In this document: positions 6,640 through 12,865 of the stretch, one piece after another
Layout: every line of letters starts with the position of its first letter
Position numbering within the stretch: position 1 is the stretch's first letter
Origin: Bacteroidota bacterium
GTDB lineage: Bacteria > Bacteroidota > Bacteroidia > Chitinophagales > Chitinophagaceae
Direction of reading: 5' to 3'
Assembly (NCBI GenBank): GCA_023430465.1
Contig: JAEZAM010000129.1
Span: 1 to 21,740 of the forward strand
Length of the DNA: 21,740 bases
Position numbers and translations under genes: made by a program
The notes under the pieces: model-generated
Database searches by the model: none
What the model saw: the letters and a program-made list of their open reading frames with translations, nothing else
What the model was told of the DNA's origin: nothing

Positions 6640-6647
6640 CAAAGCTA
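6640..6647 (-). promoter_or_regulatory. -7 box directly before the xerC ATG
   Basis: TAGCTTTG on the minus strand matches TAnnTTTG. Five bases (ATCCA) separate it from the start codon, which puts the expected transcription start at or within a base or two of the ATG. No well-spaced TTG is present; the nearest is 27 nt upstream. The rpsU terminator lies just above, so xerC needs its own promoter. Confidence 0.45.
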
Positions 6648-6675
6648 CGAAAAGCGGGGTGCCAGGGGAAATGAC

Positions 6676-6702
6676 AAAAAGCTGCAGGGATACCTGCAGC
6701 TT
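6676..6702 (-). terminator. intrinsic terminator after rpsU
   Basis: A perfect 10-bp stem, AAGCTGCAGG (6693-6702 on the minus strand) with CCTGCAGCTT (6679-6688), closes a 4-nt loop. It is followed by a T-tract, with five T residues in all including the stem end (6676-6680). It lies 24 nt past the rpsU stop. Confidence 0.88.
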
Positions 6703-6726
6703 CGAATATATTGTGATCATCAGCGA

Positions 6727-6924
6727 TTAAGCGTCGATCTTTCCGCTTGCTATGTTCTGCTTGTAGATCGCTTTCAACACCTCACCACGACGCTTTACAG
6801 AAGGCTTGGTGAAGCTCTGACGCTCACGGAGTTGCAGAAGAACTTTTGATTTTTCAAATTTCTTCTTGTACTTCTTCAGCGCCTTGTCGATGTTTTCGCA
6901 ATCTTTTGAATCAATAATAAGCAT
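6727..6924 (-). CDS. rpsU: 30S ribosomal protein bS21
   Basis: 65 residues, the normal bS21 length. The sequence is highly basic, with LQLRERQSFTKPSVKRRGEVLKA (residues 31-53) and two predicted helices. bS21 sits on the 30S platform next to the 3' end of 16S rRNA. In Bacteroidota it helps hide the anti-Shine-Dalgarno sequence. This is the only gene in the window with a strong Shine-Dalgarno sequence, AGGGAGGT, 7 nt before the ATG. That is expected if bS21 controls its own translation through that interaction. It is monocistronic: own promoter, and a terminator 24 nt after the stop. Confidence 0.95.
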   Translation of the reverse strand: MLIIDSKDCENIDKALKKYKKKFEKSKVLLQLRERQSFTKPSVKRRGEVLKAIYKQNIASGKIDA

Positions 6925-6929
6925 AATAA

Positions 6930-6945
6930 ATACCTCCCTTGGTAT
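6930..6945 (-). promoter_or_regulatory. strong Shine-Dalgarno presented on a hairpin ahead of rpsU
   Basis: On the minus strand ATACC (6941-6945) can pair with GGTAT (6930-6934) around the loop AAGGGA. The loop and the 3' stem strand together contain the Shine-Dalgarno AGGGAGGT (6932-6939). The pairing would leave AGGGA exposed and cover GGT. Other genes here have A/T-rich leaders without such a site. Autoregulation by bS21 through this site is established in Flavobacterium. For this genome it is inference. Confidence 0.75.
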
Positions 6946-6974
6946 GTTTTTAAGTCCGGATTTTTACCGGGATG

Positions 6975-7006
6975 CAAAGATAGGCAATCAGCACGTTCCG
7001 GTAAAA
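6975..7006 (-). promoter_or_regulatory. rpsU promoter
   Basis: The minus strand has TATCTTTG (6975-6982), a full -7 match. It is preceded after a 19-nt spacer by TTTTA (7002-7006), an imperfect -33 box. The start would fall near 6970 and give a leader of about 45 nt that holds the Shine-Dalgarno hairpin. Confidence 0.45.
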
Positions 7007-7068
7007 TATAACCGCTGATAAATTTTTGTCAAGGGCTCATTTTGCCCTGATAATGGTAATTTGCGCTC

Positions 7069-7677
7069 ATGTTTACCGGTATTATCGAATCCTCCGGCAC
7101 CGTACTGGAAATTATTCATTCTGGTACAAACCGGAGTTTTGTCCTGCGTTCGCCCCTTTCGGCAGGTTTTCGTCCCGATCAAAGCGTCAGCCACAACGGT
7201 GTTTGCCTTACCGTTGAATCCATTGAGGCAGACACTCACCGCGTTACCGCCATCGAGGAAACCCTGCTCAAGACTACATTGGGCGACTGGAAACAGGGCC
7301 AGGTAATCAATCTGGAGCGCTGCCTGCAGGTCGGCGCCCGGCTGGACGGCCATTTTGTACAAGGGCATGTTGACTGCACCGGGACCGTTGAAGATATCAT
7401 GCTCAAAGAAGGCAGCCGCGAGATCAACATCCGATTTCCGGAACAATTTGCAGCCCTGATGATCGAAAAAGGGTCGATCAGCGTGGATGGCATTAGCCTC
7501 ACTGCATTTAACGTAACCAACGATCGGTTCACCGTGGCCATCATACCTTACACACTGGAACATACCAACCTGGGCAAGCTGCAAACCGGCCAGCGGGTAA
7601 ATCTTGAGTTCGATCTCATTGGAAAATACATCAACCGAATGTCTGCGGTGAACATTACCGTTCCCTCAATGCCCTAA
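7069..7677 (+). CDS. ribE: riboflavin synthase, alpha chain
   Basis: 202 residues made of two lumazine-binding beta-barrel repeats (about 1-97 and 98-190). It starts with the invariant MFTGIIE. Paired repeat motifs are SHNGVCLTV (41-49) and SVDGISLTAFNV (138-149), with GHFVQGHVD at the domain junction (94-102). It converts two 6,7-dimethyl-8-ribityllumazine molecules to riboflavin plus the pyrimidine precursor, in the cytoplasm as a trimer. The gene is divergent from rpsU. The leader is too short for an FMN riboswitch. A TAATTTG, one base short of the -7 consensus, ends 5 nt before the ATG. A methyltransferase gene follows after 8 nt, so the two are probably co-transcribed. Confidence 0.95.
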   Translation: MFTGIIESSGTVLEIIHSGTNRSFVLRSPLSAGFRPDQSVSHNGVCLTVESIEADTHRVTAIEETLLKTTLGDWKQGQVINLERCLQVGARLDGHFVQGHVDCTGTVEDIMLKEGSREINIRFPEQFAALMIEKGSISVDGISLTAFNVTNDRFTVAIIPYTLEHTNLGKLQTGQRVNLEFDLIGKYINRMSAVNITVPSMP

Positions 7678-7685
7678 TCACCATC

Positions 7686-8594
7686 ATGGATCTGACACCA
7701 AAGGAACAAATCACCTGCCCTATTTGCAATCATCCCTCGTTTCAGGTTGTCTACAAACTTGAACCCTGGCAGGTGGTAAAATGCGAAGCCTGTGCATTTG
7801 CCTATATTAATCCGAGACTTACCCGCAGCGAGCTGCATCAGCTTTATACCAACAACTATTTCAACAACAGCCAGGTTGGTTATATGCATTACACTGAAAA
7901 CAGTGAACTGCGAAAGCTGAACTTTTCCCGGTGGCTGCGGGATGCTGCCCCCTTCTATCCCACCGCGCTGAGATCAGCACTGGATATTGGCTGCGCTGCC
8001 GGCTACTGCCTGGACCTTTTCCGCGAGCATGGCTGGCAAGCGTCCGGTGTGGAACTCGATAGGCAGTACGCCACCGAACTCAGGCAGCGTGGATACCAGG
8101 TCTATGATCAGCCGTTCCTCGACATCAATTTCACAACCACCTTTCAACTGATCACCCTTTTCGACGTGGTAGAGCACCTCACCGATCTTCACTCACATTT
8201 CGCCCGGTTCAACCAGGTGCTGGACAAGGACGGTATCATTGTTTTCATAACCCCTGACTACAACAGTACACAGCGCCGCCTGCTTGGCAAAAAATGGTTC
8301 CAGTTCAAGCCGGCAGAACATATCAACTATTTCACCCTACGTGATCTCCGTACACTCGCCAATGCAAATGGGTTTGATATTGTCCATCATGAAAAGGCCG
8401 GACAGTACAGCGACCTTGAATTCCTGGAAGACCGTTTGAAAAAATATCGTTTTGGTTTCGCCCGTCCCCTTCTGCGCGCTTTCATGAAGCTAACGGGTAA
8501 AGCAGGCAAGCCCGTGTATGTGGATACTGCCAGCCTGTATGTGATCATGAAGAAACGCGACGGCGCTGCCAGATCGCTCCAACAGCCATTGTAA
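7686..8594 (+). CDS. class I SAM-dependent methyltransferase with N-terminal Cys4 zinc-ribbon-like motif
   Basis: 302 residues. The N-terminus has CPIC (Cys11, Cys14) and CEAC (Cys33, Cys36), a likely zinc site. Next is a Rossmann methyltransferase core with SALDIGCAAGYCLDLF as the SAM-binding loop, SGVELD as the ribose-binding acidic strand, and FDVVEHLTD, then an IVFITPDYNS strand. This layout matches Methyltransf_23-type enzymes, often found in cell-surface polysaccharide clusters. The substrate is unknown. The gene starts 8 nt after ribE, and its last 50 nt overlap the end of the convergent membrane-protein gene. The tail (about 255-302) is basic and has no membrane segment. Confidence 0.82.
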   Translation: MDLTPKEQITCPICNHPSFQVVYKLEPWQVVKCEACAFAYINPRLTRSELHQLYTNNYFNNSQVGYMHYTENSELRKLNFSRWLRDAAPFYPTALRSALDIGCAAGYCLDLFREHGWQASGVELDRQYATELRQRGYQVYDQPFLDINFTTTFQLITLFDVVEHLTDLHSHFARFNQVLDKDGIIVFITPDYNSTQRRLLGKKWFQFKPAEHINYFTLRDLRTLANANGFDIVHHEKAGQYSDLEFLEDRLKKYRFGFARPLLRAFMKLTGKAGKPVYVDTASLYVIMKKRDGAARSLQQPL

Positions 8595-9711
8595 CAATGA
8601 TCGGTAACAGAGCGAGGAAAAAACGGTTGTGATAGTCGTCACACTGCACCGCTATTGCCAGCGCGAACAGAAGAATGGAGCTCCACATAAACAGCCGGAT
8701 CCCGCGCGGGAAAACCCAACGCTGTTTCCTGAATCCTGAAATGATGGCGAGGTACATCAGCAACAGGTATGCGCCGATGAACAGGTTCGTGGTGGTTGCA
8801 TAGTAGGGCCGGATCATTCCGAAGAAGTACCGCAGGCGTGTAAGGGCCAGTTCCGCAAAGTGCGGGAAGTTATGCGTGATATAATAAAAAAGTTGGTAGA
8901 ACGGGTTCCGGCTTTCGGTTACATCAGGCTGGTAAGTGATCACCGGCGGCGTCATGTCACAGATAATATTTTCTTCCATGACGGCCCGGTGCATGCTCCA
9001 GTCCGGCGTGGTTGTGAAGACCACCTGGATGATCCACGCTCCCGCCGCAAATGCCACCAATGTAAACCCCCACAGCAAGATGCGTTGCCGACGGGTCATG
9101 AGTGTGAAGAAAAACAGCAATACGGGCAGTGCAAATAAAATTCCCAGGGGCCTTGTGATCATCAAAGCGAGTACCAGCAGCAGGCTGCCGGCGACTGCTT
9201 TCAAGTTAAATTTCTTTACACGCAAGAGATGAGCGAACAGGAAAAGCAGCAGGCTATAAAAAAGACATTCGGTATATAGAAACAATGACCATTGCTGGTA
9301 TGGCCAGAAGCCCATGAGCAGGAAAACGATCGCCAGTGCAGGAAATGCCGATTGAAAATGAATCTTCAGTGCGCGATAAAATACAAGATAGGCGCTGGCG
9401 TTGATCAGCATGATCATGAGAACAGCACCATACAGTCCTGTGCCAATGAGTTTATTGAGGGCAATGATGGCGATCGTTCCCAGGTAAAAAAGGTAACGGG
9501 CCTGTGAAAAAGATTGCTCTCGAATCAGGTGATCCGCTTCACGAATGTATTTTACCGATTCAAGATTGAACCCAACACCGAATTTCAAATAAAGCAGAAA
9601 CGTCGCGATCACCCAGGCAATGATGATCCATAATCGGTCGTACCGTGCGAGCATCGCTTTGATATTGTTGAGGGTGGAAGGCATATATTGTGTGATGTCC
9701 TCGCAAGGCAT
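8545..9711 (-). CDS. polytopic inner-membrane protein, possible lipid-linked glycosyltransferase
   Basis: 388 residues with roughly ten hydrophobic helices from about residue 27 to the end. They begin LWIIIAWVIATFLLYLKFG, and a loop around 46-66 reads LESVKYIREADHLIREQSFS. The overall shape (first helix, a charged loop with acidic residues, many helices) resembles GT-C fold glycosyltransferases, but I see no definite catalytic signature. I call it only a membrane protein, possibly involved in surface glycans. I chose the ATG at 9711. An ATG at 9684 is also plausible. The most upstream frame (to 9804) would run into the divergent acyltransferase gene and lacks a good start context. It overlaps the 3' end of the methyltransferase gene by 50 nt, tail to tail. 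Confidence 0.72.
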   Translation of the reverse strand: MPCEDITQYMPSTLNNIKAMLARYDRLWIIIAWVIATFLLYLKFGVGFNLESVKYIREADHLIREQSFSQARYLFYLGTIAIIALNKLIGTGLYGAVLMIMLINASAYLVFYRALKIHFQSAFPALAIVFLLMGFWPYQQWSLFLYTECLFYSLLLFLFAHLLRVKKFNLKAVAGSLLLVLALMITRPLGILFALPVLLFFFTLMTRRQRILLWGFTLVAFAAGAWIIQVVFTTTPDWSMHRAVMEENIICDMTPPVITYQPDVTESRNPFYQLFYYITHNFPHFAELALTRLRYFFGMIRPYYATTTNLFIGAYLLLMYLAIISGFRKQRWVFPRGIRLFMWSSILLFALAIAVQCDDYHNRFFLALLPIIVTMAVGAIWQRRRVSS

Positions 9712-9760
9712 CAATAATTGAAAATAAGGTTTTGTCACATAAATTGCACTATACCTACAC

Positions 9761-10864
9761 ATGATGATTAGGGAAAAAGATTTTATTCCATCACTTACCG
9801 GCATACGTGCAATCTGCGCGTATTTTATTTTCTTTAAACATCTTAATCCATTTTCGCCTATCGATAGTCCAGACGGGTTTTTGTTTGTGAATCAGTTCTA
9901 TACGTTCCTCACCTTTTTCTTTGTACTTAGTGGCTTCATTATTTGTCACAAATTCTATGAAATAAGTTCACTTCGCAGGAAGCAACTGTACAATTATTTC
10001 GTGAATCGGGTTTCAAGAGTGTTTCCTGTACTCTTTATTCTGACTACAATAACCTTTGCATTTCTTTTCCTGGAACGCTCAGAATCTACGAGGGAACTCA
10101 TCAAAACATATTTCCTCAACATCACTCTGTTGAAAGGGTTTTCCTCTACATGGTATCTGACCGGTATCGGTCCGGGCTGGAGCCTAAGCGTTGAAGAACT
10201 ATTCTATTTCCTTTCGCCGTTCTTCTTCATGATCATCCGGCGCAAGTCTGCCTTGCTGAAAATACTACTCGGGGTTTATGCAGCCGGGGCTTTACTGACC
10301 CTTGTATTCTCGCAAATTAACTTCGAAGGTTTTTTCAGCAACTTTCCCTTTACATTTTACTTTACCTTTTTTGGGCGGGTATTCGAATTTGTGTGTGGTA
10401 TGTACCTTGCCATGGTTGTGAAAGGGATTTACAAAAGCCCGATTCTTGAAAAGATTGGACGGGGTGCAACAAACACGGGTCTTTTCATCATTGCGGGTTG
10501 TCTGGTATTGCTGTACGGGATTGCACAGTGGCTAAATATCATGCAGGCTTATGAACATTGGTCGGGTCTGATCGTCAACAATATTTTGATGCCAATAGGA
10601 ATTACGATATTTTTCTATGGCCTGATTTATCACAGATCGATAACACAGCGATTTTTGGGATCCCGACCGATTGTTGCCGTTGGTAATTCTACTTATTCCT
10701 TCTATCTCCTGCATACCAGTTTTGCGTTAAGCCTGACGCAAAAATATATCACGGATAATATCTTCCTCATCCTGATCCTGATGATCGGTTATGCCCTGGG
10801 TTTTTATTTCACAGTAGAACAGCCGCTGGCGAAACTATTACGGAGAAAATTTATCAGGAAATGA
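9761..10864 (+). CDS. acyltransferase 3 family membrane protein (OafA/YrhL-like)
   Basis: 367 residues with about ten membrane helices. The family's Arg-X10-His motif is visible as Arg16-His27 (SLTGIRAICAYFIFFKHLNP), followed by FVLSGFII and GWSLSVEELFYFLSPFFF. AT3 proteins acetylate or acylate surface polysaccharides, lipids or peptidoglycan at the inner membrane. The gene is clearly richer in A/T than its neighbours: 21 of 60 bases at 9781-9840 are G or C, against 33 of 60 at 11701-11760 in hscA. This suggests later acquisition. It is divergent from the membrane-protein gene. Its TGA stop abuts the TGA of convergent hscA. An ATG one codon downstream is equally possible as start. Confidence 0.9.
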   Translation: MMIREKDFIPSLTGIRAICAYFIFFKHLNPFSPIDSPDGFLFVNQFYTFLTFFFVLSGFIICHKFYEISSLRRKQLYNYFVNRVSRVFPVLFILTTITFAFLFLERSESTRELIKTYFLNITLLKGFSSTWYLTGIGPGWSLSVEELFYFLSPFFFMIIRRKSALLKILLGVYAAGALLTLVFSQINFEGFFSNFPFTFYFTFFGRVFEFVCGMYLAMVVKGIYKSPILEKIGRGATNTGLFIIAGCLVLLYGIAQWLNIMQAYEHWSGLIVNNILMPIGITIFFYGLIYHRSITQRFLGSRPIVAVGNSTYSFYLLHTSFALSLTQKYITDNIFLILILMIGYALGFYFTVEQPLAKLLRRKFIRK

Positions 10865-12721
10865 TCATATCTGCTTTCCCTTCATGGCTGTGGAAATAGC
10901 CTGGTCCATAAGACGTTCAGCATAAGGCCTTGACAATTCATTCAGCGCCTCGATGTCCGCCTGTATCCTGTCCTTCTCCTCGGTTTTCATTGTCCCCTGC
11001 AACTTGCTGATAGCCGCTCTTGTCTGATCGATCTCTTCAGCCGTCAGCCACTCAGCATTTTTCTCCAGGAAGGCTGTCGTTGTCGATATCAACTGATCCG
11101 CTTCCGTCCTTGCTTCAATAAGCGCCCTTACCCGGATATCATCTTTTGCATGTGTAACGGAATCGAGCAGCATTTTTTCTACCTCCGCATCCGTCAATCC
11201 ATATTGCGGTTTTACCTCTATCACCTGTTCCACCCCGCTCCGCAATTCTTTTGCGCGCACCACCAGGATACCATCTGCATTGATCAGGAAACTGATCTCC
11301 ACTTTTGGCAATCCCGCCGGCATCCCGGGTATACCGGTGAGGCTGAACTCCGCCAGCTTACGGTTGTCCTGCACAAGATCCCTTTCGCCCTGGTAAATGC
11401 TGATCCGCATTCCTGACTGGCCATCCTTCTGCGTGGTGTACTGCCGCGATGCGCGGGAGGGTATTTTTGAATTCCGGGGTATTAGCACATCCATCAATCC
11501 CCCCATTGTTTCAATGCCTAACGAGAGCGGCGTTATATCGAGTAAAAGCAGGTCCTTGTTATTTCCCGCCAGGATATCCGCCTGTACCGCTGCACCAAGA
11601 GCCACCACTTCATCCGGATTGATGGTATCATTGAGCGTTTTGCCAAACAATTTCGCGACCGACTCGCGCACCACCGGTACGCGCGTAGAACCGCCTACCA
11701 TCACCACTTCATCTATGTCAGCCACCGTCAATCCCGCATCCGCCATTGCGTTTCGGCAACGCGTGAGGGTTTTCTCCACCAGGGGTAAAGCAAGCTCATC
11801 GAACTGGATGCGTGTAATCGACCAGGTATGATCACCCACTATGGCTGAGAAATTATCTGAGTGACTCAGCGTCTTTTTTGCCTCTTCGGCGGTGAGTCTT
11901 AGTTGCTGTGACAGAGCTTTGTCGGCCGTAAGAGCTGCCTCGTCTATGGATGATGCCTGCATCCAGTGCCTCACGATCGCCCTGTCAAAATCATCACCAC
12001 CCAGGAACGTATCTCCATTGGTGGAAAGCACCTCGTATACACCACCTGCAATACGGAGAATGGAAATATCAAACGTGCCGCCGCCGAGATCATATACTGC
12101 CACCGTCTTAGACTGCTCCCGGTCCAGCCCAAGCCCATAAGCAAGGCTTGCTGCTGTAGGTTCATTCACAATGCGGAGCACATCCAGTCCGGCCAGTTTG
12201 CCGGCATCCCTCGTTGCCTGCCGCTGCGCATCATTGAAATAGGCGGGTACCGTAATCACTGCTTTGTTCACCGGTGTCTTCAAAATATGTTCAGCCCTTT
12301 GCTTCAGTTCTTTCAATATCAGGGAGGACAGCTCGATAGGCGAATAGAACTTATCTCCCACCTGTATCTTCACAAGGCTTTCGGTATTGTCATCGATCAC
12401 CTTGTAGGAAAAAAAGGATTGTTGCTCCCGCACATCATTGTAAGATTTTCCCATCAACCGCTTCACTGAAAAAATGGTCTTATCCGGTGCATTTACAAGC
12501 TGTTCACGGGCAGCATCGCCCACCAATACCTCGCCGGCAGGACCAAAATGTAGTATGGATGGAACAAGTGCATTGCCGTCAAATTCTTTCAATACCACGG
12601 GTTGCCTTGTCTCGGGATGAATGATGGCTACAAGACTGTTCGTTGTTCCAAGGTCGATACCCACGATCATCTCCTGCTGCTGCAGGCTGCCGGTTGCTAT
12701 ATTGATGCTGATTTTTGCCAT
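10865..12721 (-). CDS. hscA: Hsp70-family chaperone HscA (Fe-S cluster assembly)
   Basis: 618 residues. The ATPase domain has GIDLGTTNS (21-29), AVYDLGGGTFD and VVMVGGSTRVPVV. The interdomain linker DLLLLDITPLSLGIETMGG leads to a substrate-binding domain and a short lid. An N-terminal extension of about 18 residues before the ATPase core, and the lack of the acidic tail found in DnaK, fit HscA better than DnaK. HscA works with HscB on the scaffold IscU to transfer Fe-S clusters. No hscB, iscU or fdx is next to it, so it acts in trans from an isolated locus. A TAACTTTG box ends 5 nt before the ATG, suggesting a leaderless message. Confidence 0.88.
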   Translation of the reverse strand: MAKISINIATGSLQQQEMIVGIDLGTTNSLVAIIHPETRQPVVLKEFDGNALVPSILHFGPAGEVLVGDAAREQLVNAPDKTIFSVKRLMGKSYNDVREQQSFFSYKVIDDNTESLVKIQVGDKFYSPIELSSLILKELKQRAEHILKTPVNKAVITVPAYFNDAQRQATRDAGKLAGLDVLRIVNEPTAASLAYGLGLDREQSKTVAVYDLGGGTFDISILRIAGGVYEVLSTNGDTFLGGDDFDRAIVRHWMQASSIDEAALTADKALSQQLRLTAEEAKKTLSHSDNFSAIVGDHTWSITRIQFDELALPLVEKTLTRCRNAMADAGLTVADIDEVVMVGGSTRVPVVRESVAKLFGKTLNDTINPDEVVALGAAVQADILAGNNKDLLLLDITPLSLGIETMGGLMDVLIPRNSKIPSRASRQYTTQKDGQSGMRISIYQGERDLVQDNRKLAEFSLTGIPGMPAGLPKVEISFLINADGILVVRAKELRSGVEQVIEVKPQYGLTDAEVEKMLLDSVTHAKDDIRVRALIEARTEADQLISTTTAFLEKNAEWLTAEEIDQTRAAISKLQGTMKTEEKDRIQADIEALNELSRPYAERLMDQAISTAMKGKQI

Positions 12722-12726
12722 GGCGG

Positions 12727-12761
12727 CAAAGTTAGCTTAGATTTTCACGCAAAGCCGCAAA
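12727..12761 (-). promoter_or_regulatory. hscA promoter adjoining the start codon
   Basis: On the minus strand TTTG (12758-12761) is followed after 23 nt by TAACTTTG (12727-12734). Five bases (CCGCC) then lead to the ATG. The spacing fits TTTG-N17-23-TAnnTTTG, and transcription would begin at or next to the A of ATG. The -33 element lies inside a CTTTGCG-type repeat. Confidence 0.5.
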
Positions 12762-12770
12762 GACAGCAAA

Positions 12771-12810
12771 GGCGCAAAGTGAACCAGATATTCTGTATTC
12801 ACTTTGCGCC
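12771..12810 (-). terminator. long hairpin after porU2, within CTTTGCG-type repeats
   Basis: GGCGCAAAGTGAA (12771-12783) is a perfect 13-bp inverted repeat of TTCACTTTGCGCC (12798-12810). A further CAGA/TCTG pairing lies inside the 14-nt loop. It lies 56 nt past the porU2 stop and is followed on the minus strand by only three T residues, so it is not a textbook terminator. The arms carry the TTTGCG word, which recurs beside them at 12749-12763. It may be a dispersed repeat that also stops transcription. Confidence 0.55.
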
Positions 12811-12865
12811 CTGGGCTGTTTTCGTGTGTTCGTCTCCGAGGAACAGTGCAGAGAACACTATACAC

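Noticed and set aside
7018..7068. Possible FMN riboswitch ahead of ribE
   Set aside because: The leader is too short. Only a 5-bp AGGGC/GCCCT hairpin is visible, without the conserved FMN aptamer core.
8700..8711. Palindrome TCCCGCGCGGGA resembling the 16-nt repeat
   Set aside because: It lies inside the membrane-protein coding sequence, is 12 nt long, and encodes ordinary residues. It is probably chance.
10865..12721. Annotation as DnaK
   Set aside because: The N-terminal extension, short C-terminus without an acidic tail, and linker/substrate-domain wording fit HscA better.
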